From Actinomycetes bacterium (GTDB taxonomy: Bacteria; Actinomycetota; Actinomycetes; Mycobacteriales; Mycobacteriaceae), in contig JAEYMI010000046.1 in NCBI GenBank assembly GCA_023461275.1, positions 1 to 47,067 of the forward strand: 47,067 nt of DNA, in the 5' to 3' direction. Positions 24,577 to 32,909 of this stretch are shown in pieces. The notes below the pieces were generated by a model. It saw only the letters and a list, made by a program, of their open reading frames with translations. It did no database searches and was not told where the DNA came from. Position numbers and translations under genes: made by a program. Position 1 is the first letter of the stretch; each line of letters begins with the position of its first letter.

Positions 24577-25905
24577 GTGGCGAGAATCCCAGACGGCGTC
24601 AAACGGGTCGAGTACAAGTCCGGAACCGTTCGCTACGAGATCCGCGTCGACGCCGAGGTCAACGGCGTCAGACGTCAGAAGCGGCTCCGATTCGAAACCG
24701 TCCGGGAGGCCTCGGACAAGCTCAAGGAACTGCGAGCGGCCGCGGCGCAGGGCAAGCTCGTGCCGACCACCGGGCTGACCGTGGCCCGGGCAGTCGAGGA
24801 GTGGTTGGCAGCCCAGGAGATCTCGCCGTCGACCAGGGCGGCGTACACCGCCGCGCTGGCGCCGGTGGTCGAGGCATACGGACGACGCAAGGTGCAGACG
24901 ATCGAAAAGTCCGACGTCGTGGCGCTGATCAAGGACCTGCGCGAGGGAAACGGCCCGGGCGGCCGGAAGTGGGCTCGCACGTCGATCAACCCGATGCGGG
25001 CCAGGTGGCAGAGCGTCTGGGCGGACCTGGTCGAGCAGGGGAAGCTCGCGAGGAATGTCGTCGAGTTGGTGAAGCCGCTGCGCAAGCGCGACGACCCGGT
25101 CGCGGCGTCGACGGGGATGTTGGATCTGTCGGATCGGCTGACCGACGCGGAGGTGACGCGGCTGGAAGCCGCGCACCCGGCCACGCCGCCGGCCGAGGGC
25201 CACTTACGATCGCCCGGATATTTAGCCGCGCTAAGGGCGCCGATGATCGCGCTGGGCCTCGTCGGCCTGCGACGCGGGGAGATGGCGGGGTTGCGGTGGT
25301 CGTCGATCGACCTGGAACACGGGACGATGAAGGTGGCCGTGACGACGCGAATTGCTGTGCGCGGCAAGGTGATCGAGCAGAGCGTCGGCAAGACGGAATC
25401 CGCCGGCCGGTGGCTGCCGCTGCCAGATCCGACGCTGGCGGTGCTGAAAGCAGCGAAGGCTCGCCAGGACGGCGAGAGGGAGCTATACGGGAAACGATGG
25501 GTTGGTGGCCACGATCCGTACGTGTTGACGCAACCAAACGGGCGGCCGGCGAGTCCGCGAACTCTCAACTTTTGGTGGAACGATGCGCTCGCGGCGGCGG
25601 GGGTGCCGCAACGGCGGCTGCACGCGTCGCGCCACACGGCGGCGTCGAGGCTGATCGCGATGGGTGTCACGCCGGCGGAAGTGGCGGCGTGGCTGGGGCA
25701 CAGTGACGGCGGAGAACTGGTGCTGCGCACCTATGCGCACGTGCACAAGGAGGATCTGCGCGCCGTTGCGTCGGCGCTGGATTACAGCCGCGAGCGGGTT
25801 CGACCGGAAGACAGAGGCCCGATTCACTGGCTCGATGAGCCGATACCGGATCGATTTCTCGCTGAGATGGGATTCGAGCGTGACGATGCGGGAAATCTGA
25901 TCTGA
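24577..25905 (+). CDS. int: Tyrosine-type site-specific integrase
   Basis: Catalyses integration and excision of the element at tRNA-Ser. A 442-residue protein with an AP2-like arm-binding N-terminus (about 1-60), a SAM-like core-binding domain (65-165) and the catalytic domain. The catalytic set is complete: Arg232 (GLRRGE), Lys272 (VGKTESAGR), His349 and Arg352 (HASRH), His375 (GHS) and nucleophile Tyr386 (RTYAHV). GTG start directly after a TAGAAT box, no Shine-Dalgarno. A C-terminal extension of about 45 residues follows the catalytic domain. The excisionase candidate lies 1 kb downstream. Confidence 0.95.
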   Translation: MARIPDGVKRVEYKSGTVRYEIRVDAEVNGVRRQKRLRFETVREASDKLKELRAAAAQGKLVPTTGLTVARAVEEWLAAQEISPSTRAAYTAALAPVVEAYGRRKVQTIEKSDVVALIKDLREGNGPGGRKWARTSINPMRARWQSVWADLVEQGKLARNVVELVKPLRKRDDPVAASTGMLDLSDRLTDAEVTRLEAAHPATPPAEGHLRSPGYLAALRAPMIALGLVGLRRGEMAGLRWSSIDLEHGTMKVAVTTRIAVRGKVIEQSVGKTESAGRWLPLPDPTLAVLKAAKARQDGERELYGKRWVGGHDPYVLTQPNGRPASPRTLNFWWNDALAAAGVPQRRLHASRHTAASRLIAMGVTPAEVAAWLGHSDGGELVLRTYAHVHKEDLRAVASALDYSRERVRPEDRGPIHWLDEPIPDRFLAEMGFERDDAGNLI

Positions 25906-26294
25906 CTCTCCCGTGACGGCGTCGTGACGGTGTCCGATGACGGCGGTCGTGAGGTCGCGGTGACCGGCGGTCGTTGGGTGGCCGGAGCTGACGGAGGGTT
26001 CGATCGATCTTTCGAACCAGTGGTCCTTAGACAGCCGATGAGATGAGGTGGTGTTCGAGCGGCCGCGAGGTCGGCCGTTGACGGTGGCCATCGAACGCGT
26101 TGCCACCACCTCGTGTTTCCACCGCGACCAAGGACCGGAGCTGTCGGATCGCTCGACCAGTTGCTCACCCGTGGGTCTTGGTCACGAGATGGATGAGGTG
26201 GTGTGAGGTCGCGGTGACAGTGGCCACCGAGCGCGTCGTCAACGGGATCGTGACGGCGGTGGTGGACGGGGTCGTGACACGATTTCGGGCCTGT

Positions 26295-26325
26295 GACACG
26301 ATTCTGGATTTTCCAGAATCGTGTC
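26295..26325. repeat. 31-bp palindrome built on GACACGAT
   Basis: GACACGATTCTGGA (26295-26308) and its exact complement (26312-26325) around a TTT centre. Confidence 0.85.
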
Positions 26326-26437
26326 GCTGGAAAACCGTTAAACCCCAGGTCAGGGCCTTTTCTCTTCTTTTACCCTATTTTCCAGTATTTAAAACCGTGT
26401 CGTATCCATAGGGGCCTGACCTGCGCTTTTACCCCCT

Positions 26438-26558
26438 GTGACACGATGTTACGATTTTGATGGCCCCAAAAAAGTTCCTTGCGTTTCGTTCACGTCTCGG
26501 CCGCACTGCGCCTGTATATCTTTTTCAAAACGGGGTCAAAATCGTAACATCGTGTCAC
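26438..26558. repeat. Perfect 23-bp inverted repeat, 75-bp spacer
   Basis: GTGACACGATGTTACG plus TTTTGA (26438-26460) recurs as its exact complement at 26536-26558. The spacer holds an AAAAAA run and TATATC, an easily melted stretch. Confidence 0.85.
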
Positions 26559-26601
26559 GACCGCCATCGTTGCTGGTAGAGGCGTTTCCGTGCACCCAAA
26601 A

Positions 26602-26634
26602 GTGACACGATTTCCGAATCCAAAATCGTGTCAC
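26602..26634. repeat. 12-bp inverted repeat GTGACACGATTT / AAATCGTGTCAC
   Basis: Arms at 26602-26613 and 26623-26634, 9-base spacer. Part of the GACACGAT array. Confidence 0.85.
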
Positions 26635-26915
26635 GCTCGGAAACCGTGTCACCGCCGGCCCCGCGGACACCGCTGGATTCAGACGAGTTTCACGGTTGAG
26701 GGTGGTGTTTTTTGCCCCTACCCGACGCGATATTGCGGTCGGCGCATCGCTGGTGGTGACAGCGCCTAACGGAGGGTGTCAGACCATTGTTTCCATTACT
26801 CCGGACACATTCTTCAGATGGTGAAAAACCTATCCTGACCTGCGGCAACTGGTTGCGGATGTTGAAGTTTGTCCATACCCTGGGTGTCGACAGAACGAGA
26901 GGAAGGAGCTTTCCG

Positions 26916-27089
26916 ATGGTCGAGACCACCGCGATGGAATACGAGGGTGTCGCCGCTCATGCTCGCCGAATGGGTGTGTCGACGCGGACCATCTACACCT
27001 GGATTGGGCGCGGCATGATCCCGGGCGTTATCCAGCGCGGTCCGGCGTGCACGTATCGCATCCCGATTCCACGCATTATTGCGGCGTAA
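26916..27089 (+). CDS. Small HTH protein, excisionase-like
   Basis: A 57-residue protein made almost entirely of a MerR/Xis-type winged helix: GVAAHARRMGVSTRTIYTWIGRGMIPG (helix-turn-helix) then a basic wing (RGPACTYRIPIPRI). Such proteins direct integrase to excision or regulate the element. ATG 26916 is 6 bases after AGGAGC within a purine-rich GAGAGGAAGGAGC stretch, a strong ribosome binding site. It sits between the iteron region and the helicase gene. Confidence 0.75.
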   Translation: MVETTAMEYEGVAAHARRMGVSTRTIYTWIGRGMIPGVIQRGPACTYRIPIPRIIAA

Positions 27090-27109
27090 CAACTAATCCG
27101 TAAAACGAA

Positions 27110-27138
27110 AACACCGCCCCGCAATGCGGAACGGTGTT
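27110..27138 (+). terminator. Hairpin between excisionase-like and helicase genes
   Basis: AACACCG / CGGTGTT outer stem (27110-27116, 27132-27138) with inner CCGC / GCGG. No T-run follows, so it may attenuate rather than end transcription. Confidence 0.45.
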
Positions 27139-27187
27139 AATGAAGTCTGCGCCAACAGGCTTCGGTGTCTTTGAGAGGACAGCCAAA

Positions 27188-29038
27188 GTGTATAACGATG
27201 CCAATTCCATGTCGAGCGAGCCCGAGGGTGGTGTGTCTGATGACTATCGGACTCTGGCCACCATCTCCGCCGATGTCTCCGCCACGTTCTTCGCCGACGC
27301 CGACATCGACGAACTGCGCGCCCGCCGGCCCTCGTCGGTGCACGACGAGCTCACGCACCTGATCAATACCGAACTGGCCATCCAGAACGCCCGGATCAAG
27401 GACGATGACGACTCCCTGCGCGGGCCAACCATCCCGCCCATCCGCGGACTGAACTTCCCCGAGGTCGGGCAGCTGGTCGCCCGTCTGTACTCGATCGTCA
27501 AGATCGCGCCGTCGAACAAGAACGCCGACCCGGATCTCTACCAGCTGGCCGCCTACGACGACGACCCCGCCAGTGAGCACTGGGGCACCTACCGGACTGC
27601 TCAGACCCACCTGCGCTCGATCGTGCGCCGCTACGCCCCGGCGATGCCGACCAAGGGATTCGCCGAGGTGGTGGCCTCGATGGAGGACTCGGTCCCCGTC
27701 GTCCAGCGCGGCAGGGAGCCGCACCTGATCGCGGTGCGCAACGGCATCGTCGACCAGCACGACCGCGACGCCAACGGCGTCCCCACGCTCAAGCCGTTCA
27801 GCCCAGAGCACATCTTCATCGCCAAGCTCGACGTGGACTGGAACCCCGAGGCCGAGAACGTCGTGCTGCACCATGGCGACGACGGCACCGACTGGGACGT
27901 CGAGTCGTGGATGGCTGACTTCTTCCCCGGCGACGCCGAGATGACCGAGCTGCTCTGGCAGATCGTCGGGGCATCGGTGCGCCCCTACACCAACTGGGGC
28001 AAGTGCGCGTTCTTCTACGCCGCCAAGGGCAACAACGGCAAGGGCACGCTCGTGTCGCTGATGCGCAACATCCTGGGCGTGAGCAACTACGCGAGCATTC
28101 CGATGCTGGACTTCGGCAAGGACTTCCTGCTCGAACCGCTCACCCGTGCATCAGCCATTCTCGTTGACGAGAACGACGTCGGCGCGTTCGTCGAGCGCTC
28201 GGCCAACTTCAAGGCCGTGGTCACCAACGACGTGATCACCATCAACCGCAAGCACAAGACCCCGATCGCCCATCAGCACTTCGGCTTCATGGTGCAGTGC
28301 CTCAACGACGAGCCGCAGATCAAGGACAAGAGCGAGAGCTTCTACCGTCGGCAGCTGTTCGTGAAGTTCACCAAGAGCTTCACCGGTGCCGAGCGCAAGT
28401 ACATCAAGGACGACTACCTGACCAGGCCCGAGGTCCTCGAATACGTGCTCAAGCGCGTGCTGACCATGGACTATGACCGGCTGTCCGAGCCCGCCGCCGT
28501 GGTGGCCGCGCTCAACGACTTCAAGGTGGCCAACGACCCCGTGCGCGCCTTCTGGACGGAGTTTGACGACGACCCCGAGTCCTTCACCTGGGACCTGCTG
28601 CCGTTCTCCTACCTCTACGACCTCTACAAGGCGTGGTTCACCAACAACTATCCCACCGGCAAGCCGCTGGGCTTCCAGAAGTTCACCGGCGCGCTGCTGG
28701 CGGCCCTGGAGTCCCAGGGCGACGACGCCGAGTGGACGTGCGAGAACCCCGACGCCCGCATCCGGCCGTCGACCATGATGAGCACCCCGCAGCTGATCAG
28801 CGTCGACTACGGCCTCAACGACTGGATCAACCAGTCGGCGTCCAAGCTCGACCGCCGGGCCCGGGCGACGCTGACCCCCGACATGCTCAAGCGGAGCTAC
28901 CGCGGCCTGCGTCGCCGGAACGTCGCCGTCGAGGTCGAGGCGTCGCCGATGAGGCCGATCACAGCGGCCGAAATCGTGGGGTTCTCGGAGTGGCTCAATC
29001 GCGCCGCCGAAGGTGTTCCGCCGGAGCTTGCGGCCTGA
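27188..29038 (+). CDS. SF3-type replicative helicase (phage/plasmid primase-helicase family, P4 alpha-like C-terminus)
   Basis: Likely unwinds the element's origin after excision. A 616-residue protein with a D5_N-like region before an SF3 ATPase: Walker A AKGNNGKGT (about 281-287), Walker B ASAILVDEND (about 330), and motif C GFMVQCLNDEP ending in an arginine-finger-like ESFYRRQ. No primase polymerase domain is evident in the N-terminal 250 residues. GTG 27188 is preferred: it follows AGAGGA by 8 bases, whereas an upstream GTG at 27134 lies inside a hairpin; ATG 27209 is the other option. A strong terminator follows at 29081. Confidence 0.85.
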   Translation: MYNDANSMSSEPEGGVSDDYRTLATISADVSATFFADADIDELRARRPSSVHDELTHLINTELAIQNARIKDDDDSLRGPTIPPIRGLNFPEVGQLVARLYSIVKIAPSNKNADPDLYQLAAYDDDPASEHWGTYRTAQTHLRSIVRRYAPAMPTKGFAEVVASMEDSVPVVQRGREPHLIAVRNGIVDQHDRDANGVPTLKPFSPEHIFIAKLDVDWNPEAENVVLHHGDDGTDWDVESWMADFFPGDAEMTELLWQIVGASVRPYTNWGKCAFFYAAKGNNGKGTLVSLMRNILGVSNYASIPMLDFGKDFLLEPLTRASAILVDENDVGAFVERSANFKAVVTNDVITINRKHKTPIAHQHFGFMVQCLNDEPQIKDKSESFYRRQLFVKFTKSFTGAERKYIKDDYLTRPEVLEYVLKRVLTMDYDRLSEPAAVVAALNDFKVANDPVRAFWTEFDDDPESFTWDLLPFSYLYDLYKAWFTNNYPTGKPLGFQKFTGALLAALESQGDDAEWTCENPDARIRPSTMMSTPQLISVDYGLNDWINQSASKLDRRARATLTPDMLKRSYRGLRRRNVAVEVEASPMRPITAAEIVGFSEWLNRAAEGVPPELAA

Positions 29039-29080
29039 CCACATCTACATCTCATCCTGTCTAAGGACAAACGGTCGAAC

Positions 29081-29115
29081 AACACCCGCCGCACCAGCCC
29101 GGTGCGGCGGGTGTT
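29081..29115 (+). terminator. Hairpin terminator after the helicase gene
   Basis: AACACCCGCCGCACC (29081-29095), loop AGCCC, perfect 15-bp return arm (29101-29115), then TTCGTT. Confidence 0.85.
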
Positions 29116-29129
29116 TTCGTTGGCGGGCA

Positions 29130-29520
29130 GCGTGTTTCGGCGACCTTCAGCCTCCATTCAGAGGCGATGGAGCGGCTAAACGAGCCGCTACGGGAGGCGT
29201 CAACGCCTCGATAACGCCGCAAACTTGCGTCGGAAGGTCACCCTCAGCCTCTGATCGGCGGCGCTACAGCGGCGAAACGGGCCGCTATCGGAGGCGATCA
29301 TGCGGCGATCTTGCGTCGTAGGGTGCCCTAAGCCGCAACATGGCCTCCATATGGGCCGTGTTGCGACGCTGCGAGGCCTCCGATCGGAGGCCCAAGGGTT
29401 ACCTAAGCCGCGACTTCGCCCCGTCACTGCCGCAAGTACGCCGCCAATCGGAGGCGATAGAGGTTCCGATCGGGGGCGATGAAGCGGCGAAGTTGCGTCC
29501 CGAGAGCACGAGTTTTCCAC
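29130..29520. repeat. Degenerate direct repeats ATCGGAGGCGAT ... GCGGCGA..TTGCGTC
   Basis: Non-coding stretch with repeated blocks. The clearest pair is 29286-29318 and 29468-29500 (33 bp, 6 mismatches): GATCGGRGGCGAT then GCGGCGAnnTTGCGTC. Partial copies lie near 29154, 29221, 29251, 29381 and 29445, and CCTAAGCCGC recurs at 29328 and 29403. The dense direct repeats suggest a second initiator or partition-type binding region. Function inferred. Confidence 0.55.
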
Positions 29521-29527
29521 GGGGGTA

Positions 29528-29953
29528 ATGGTTTTCAGCGGCTGCTCAACGCGCTGGCCATCCTCGACGACACCGGCCAGCCGGGGCCGCGCACGGCACG
29601 CACCGGTGCACAAGCCTCCACCGGGGCGTGCCGCGCCATGCCATCGAGGGCCATTTCACCCGACCCATCCGGCGTCCGCCCCGACCGTGCCGGGGTGGTC
29701 GATCACCGTCGCGGGACCGGCCCGGTGGCCAGCCATCGCCGCCCACGGAGGCGGGTGGCCGGCGCGCTGGCGCGCCTGCCCGATCCCGCCGCCGGACAGC
29801 CCGCTGTGTCGGCTCCACGAGGCCAGCCGCCCGCTTGCGGGTGGCGCCCGCCGAGTGGCATACCCGGCGCCGCGTGCGGCGTCCGGGGATGCCAGTGGGC
29901 GAGATGATCCGGGTCTCGATCCGACCCCGGACCTGTGTCCCGGAGGTGCGTAA
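29528..29953 (+). pseudogene. Possible degraded or frameshifted gene
   Basis: Two plus-strand frames show partial coding character. Around 29530-29600 one frame reads QRLLNALAILDDTGQPGP with G/C-rich third positions. From about 29668 to 29850 the neighbouring frame becomes almost fully G/C at third positions (VPGWSITVAGPARWPAI ...). One gene broken by a frameshift would explain this, as would a sequencing error. I do not recognise a family. The segment up to 30200 has no other convincing gene. Confidence 0.25.
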
Positions 29954-30243
29954 TCACCTCGCGGCGAATCGATTCCGGCCCCGATGGTCGGCGCATCGAG
30001 AATGTCTGCCGGTATCCCAGCGCCCCGTGTCCGACCTGGGAAAACGGCCTGAAAAGCAGTGAAACACGGGGTGCGTCCATTTCAGGGGTGGACACCTGCG
30101 TTTCCGCAGGTCGTCTGGTCGACTTAGGGGGCGCTAACCACTGCGACCTGGGGTTTTGAGGCGGCGAGTCGAGTTGTGTTGGGGGTATGGGCTTTTGGGT
30201 CGTCACGGAGCGCCGAAGAGGTGCTCTGGGACGACCGTCGTGG

Positions 30244-30508
30244 CACCGGTTCAGGACGCGAGCGAGCGAGTGTTCGGGACCGGTGATGCTCCCAGTCGAC
30301 GGCGTAAGCCGTTGACCTGGTCTTTTCTTATCTCCAGTCGTGCCCCCGGCAGGGCGACATAGGACACCCGAGCGTAGCGAGCAGGGAGCGCAGCGACCGG
30401 GTGTCCAATGGCGCCTGGGACACCCGGTGTCGGAGGTTGATACCCATACCCCCCATGGGTATGATCGGTGGGGTCAGGGGCCCCCGACGATCAGACCGGG
30501 TATCAACC
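30244..30508. other. Candidate origin of transfer (oriT)
   Basis: The 420 bases ahead of the relaxase gene are rich in inverted repeats: CACCGGT / ACCGGTG (30244, 30279), GGACACCCG / CGGGTGTCC (30362-30370, 30398-30406), and GGTTGATACCC / GGGTATCAACC (30435-30445, 30498-30508). Position next to the mob gene and the stacked repeats are what oriT regions show. No nick site can be named. Confidence 0.4.
30446..30462. promoter_or_regulatory. Operator copy 1: ATACCC-N5-GGGTAT
   Basis: Perfect 6-bp half-sites with a 5-base spacer, upstream of the relaxase operon. Identical architecture at 35152-35168 and 35189-35205. Confidence 0.55.
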
Positions 30509-30661
30509 GGAGATGCCGGGTTGCCCGTCCCGCGACGCGGCGGTGTGGGCGGGCCGGTGAGCGCCAGCGAGCACGGCCAGGGCCCCACAGCGACGGGGCG
30601 CGGGTCCCGCCGCAGGCGGGGATTCTCTTCTTTCCAGACATCGACCGCAAGGGAGGCGACG

Positions 30662-32614
30662 GTGAGCGCAGCGAACGCGCCCGGTGTCAGCCGGGCGTCG
30701 ATGGACTTCCAGTTTCAGCAGAGCGACTCTGGTTCGCGGTCCGGGCATTCGAAGTCGCGCAAGAACATCAGCATTGAGGCGCAGCGCAAGACGGCGGGTC
30801 CGGAGGCGGTGGCGTTTTGGGCGGCACAGAACCCGGCGATCAACGTTGAGATGACGTTGTGGAATATCGACATGACTAATGATGGTGCGGGCGGTTTCCG
30901 GCCATCCACGATGATCGCGGACGTGGTCGCGTACGGCGACGGCCGGGAAGCGCGGGTGCTCAACGGCGTCGAGGCGGGCGAGTGTTTCGCGACGACGTTC
31001 GTGCACCAGCTCCCGTGGGACTACCTCGAAGAGGACGGCACCGAGTACCAGGCGCGTGATGAGAGCGGCAGGCCGAAGGTGACGGCGCTGGGCGTCCCAG
31101 TGATGCTCCCGCGCTACCGCATCAAGCCAGAGCGGTGGGACGAGGCGATGCGATACTTCTCGGATTGCATCGAGCATGATGCAGGGCTCCTGCCCGATGG
31201 GCAGAAGGCGATCCACGGCTACAGCATCAATCTGGACGAGAGCCGCCCTCATATCCAGATCCTGGCCGACACCTTCTATGAGACGCCTACGAAAAAAGAC
31301 CCGCTGAAGATGACGAAGGGGTTCTCGCTGGCGTTCGGATCGCACCGGTCGAACCGGATGGTGCACGGACGGAATCCGGCCACCGGCGAGGATCTCTTCA
31401 ACCCTGATGGCTCTCCGAAGATGGTCCGCGAATCGATGAGTCGCAAGCTGGAACGCTTCCACGTCGAGTTCAAGGAGTTCATGGTCGAGCGGGGGCACGA
31501 GGTTGCCCTCGAACGCGATGCGGAACGGCACAATCGAAAACTGAGCCTTCCGGACTACAAGGAGCTGCAGATCTTGCGGACCGAGGTCGAGGCCGAGCGC
31601 GCTGCGGTCGACGAGGCTGATCTGGATCTGACGATCGCCGAAGCCGAGCTGGATCAGCACCAGACGGTCCTCGCCGACATAGCCCTGTCCGCCGTGGTCG
31701 GTGCGGAGCGAACCAAGACTCACGCCGAGTTGGCGGCCGAGGCCATCCAGCGCGAGGCCGAGGCCGATGCCGCGAAGGTTCGCGAGCGGGCTGAGGCCGA
31801 GGAGGCCGCGCAGATGGAACGTGGTTATCGGCGTGGTATTTCCAAGGGTCGGTCGGAGGGCCGGGCGGTTGGCCGGCGCGAGGCCGAGGAGATCGTCGAC
31901 GCCGCGCAGCGCGAGGCCGGCCAGATCCGTGATACTGCGACCGCCGACATCGAGGCCGAGCGTCGACGGATCGAAGCCGAGCAGGATGAGCGTGAGCGTG
32001 AACTGAGCGAACAAGCGGTGAGGGTCGAGGCCGAGCGCGCCCAGATCGCGGCCGCCCGCGCTGTGGTCGATGCCCAGATCACGGAAGCGGTCGTCGCCAT
32101 GGAGCATGCCCGCGAGGCCGTCGATGGCGGTGGTCGGTCCGTCGACGAGATCCGGGAGATGTACGAGCGTCGACCGCTGGGCCAGAAGGAGGGCATCGAA
32201 TATGTCGCATCACGGGCGCAGAGCCTCGCCGGAAGAGCAGACCGGATCGCGGAGAAAGCTCGCGCTGCCGAGGAGGCTCGAAAGCGGTATGACGACGCGA
32301 TCGAGAGCATCGAAGTCAACAAGGACCAACTTCCTCACCTCAGAGAGCAGGCTCTCGAAGAGACAACCCTCCCGACGAAATCCGGTAAGCGTCGGTCGCT
32401 GGCCGACATCGCCGATGAGCGGGCGCGGGCGAAATTCCTCGAAAAGCACGGAGTGGAGCCGAATGCCAAGACGATGGCGACCACTCGTGGCGAGGCCGCA
32501 GCGCGCAAGGCTGAGATCGCCGCCAAGTTGAAGGGCTCGATGCCGTCGTCGAGTCAGAGTGATCGGCAGAGTGATGGCCAGCGCCGTGGCCAGCGCCGTG
32601 GACAGTCGATGTAG
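30662..32614 (+). CDS. Divergent Pre/MobV-like mobilisation protein (relaxase candidate) with long coiled coil
   Basis: A 650-residue protein. The N-terminal domain (1 to about 260) holds NLDESRPHIQ at 190-199, aligning with the HxDExxPHxH motif of Pre/MobV relaxases, but with Asn and Gln in place of the first and last His. From about residue 300 to 560 it is a long, charged, Ala/Glu/Arg-rich coiled coil, also usual in MobV proteins, with a Ser/Gln/Arg-rich tail. GTG 30662 follows GGGAGG by 5 bases. Two small charged proteins follow closely and may be mobilisation accessories. A relaxase is expected from context, but activity is uncertain given the substitutions. Confidence 0.6.
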   Translation: MSAANAPGVSRASMDFQFQQSDSGSRSGHSKSRKNISIEAQRKTAGPEAVAFWAAQNPAINVEMTLWNIDMTNDGAGGFRPSTMIADVVAYGDGREARVLNGVEAGECFATTFVHQLPWDYLEEDGTEYQARDESGRPKVTALGVPVMLPRYRIKPERWDEAMRYFSDCIEHDAGLLPDGQKAIHGYSINLDESRPHIQILADTFYETPTKKDPLKMTKGFSLAFGSHRSNRMVHGRNPATGEDLFNPDGSPKMVRESMSRKLERFHVEFKEFMVERGHEVALERDAERHNRKLSLPDYKELQILRTEVEAERAAVDEADLDLTIAEAELDQHQTVLADIALSAVVGAERTKTHAELAAEAIQREAEADAAKVRERAEAEEAAQMERGYRRGISKGRSEGRAVGRREAEEIVDAAQREAGQIRDTATADIEAERRRIEAEQDERERELSEQAVRVEAERAQIAAARAVVDAQITEAVVAMEHAREAVDGGGRSVDEIREMYERRPLGQKEGIEYVASRAQSLAGRADRIAEKARAAEEARKRYDDAIESIEVNKDQLPHLREQALEETTLPTKSGKRRSLADIADERARAKFLEKHGVEPNAKTMATTRGEAAARKAEIAAKLKGSMPSSSQSDRQSDGQRRGQRRGQSM

Positions 32615-32616
32615 AG

Positions 32617-32626
32617 AGGAGGTGAT
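32617..32626 (+). promoter_or_regulatory. Perfect ribosome binding site AGGAGGTGAT
   Basis: Full anti-16S complement 5 bases before ATG 32632, just after the relaxase stop. It fixes the start of the 82-residue protein. Confidence 0.8.
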
Positions 32627-32631
32627 GAACG

Positions 32632-32880
32632 ATGACGATGGGCATGAACGCTGGGATACCGGACCCAAGCGCCCGGTACGAGGCGCTGTTTGCTCGGATC
32701 GATGAGCTTCGCGACGCTGCGCTGGCCCTGGAACGCGAGGCGGTGGCCCGGCGACAGCCGGATCTGCGGACGGCGGGCCGGTATCAGCAGATGTTGGAGG
32801 AGTCCGAAGCCGACGATCTCGAACGACGAGCACTCCGGCTGCGGCGCCAAGCAGCCGAGCTGGAATCAGAGATCCGGTGA
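32632..32880 (+). CDS. Small helical protein, mobilisation accessory candidate
   Basis: Unrecognised 82-residue protein, predominantly one or two charged helices (ARYEALFARIDELRDAALALEREAVARRQ and DDLERRALRLRRQAAELESEI). It starts 17 bases after the relaxase stop behind a perfect Shine-Dalgarno, so it should be made at a high rate relative to the relaxase. The heptad-like pattern suggests it could pair with the coiled coil of the relaxase; that is inference. Confidence 0.7.
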   Translation: MTMGMNAGIPDPSARYEALFARIDELRDAALALEREAVARRQPDLRTAGRYQQMLEESEADDLERRALRLRRQAAELESEIR

Positions 32881-32909
32881 CAACTAAGAACGATGGAGAG
32901 GACTGAACG

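Larger units (their letters stand above)
25906..26915. other. 1-kb non-coding region with iterons, candidate replication origin
   Basis: No gene with coding character. Part 26330-26540 is AT-rich against the surroundings. GATGAGGTGGTGT recurs near 26042 and 26187. From 26274 to 26652 the 8-mer GACACGAT or its complement occurs seven times exactly (26276+, 26295+, 26318-, 26440+, 26549-, 26604+, 26625-) within longer inverted repeats. With an SF3 helicase gene next to it, this looks like an origin or initiator-binding region of the excised element. The function is inferred. Confidence 0.55.

Noticed and set aside
29703..30206. Minus-strand open frame between helicase and relaxase
   Set aside because: Arg/Pro-rich low-complexity translation without a plausible start signal.
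30503..32107. 534-codon antisense frame opposite the relaxase
   Set aside because: Mirror of the Ala/Glu/Arg coiled coil; no ribosome binding site or motif.
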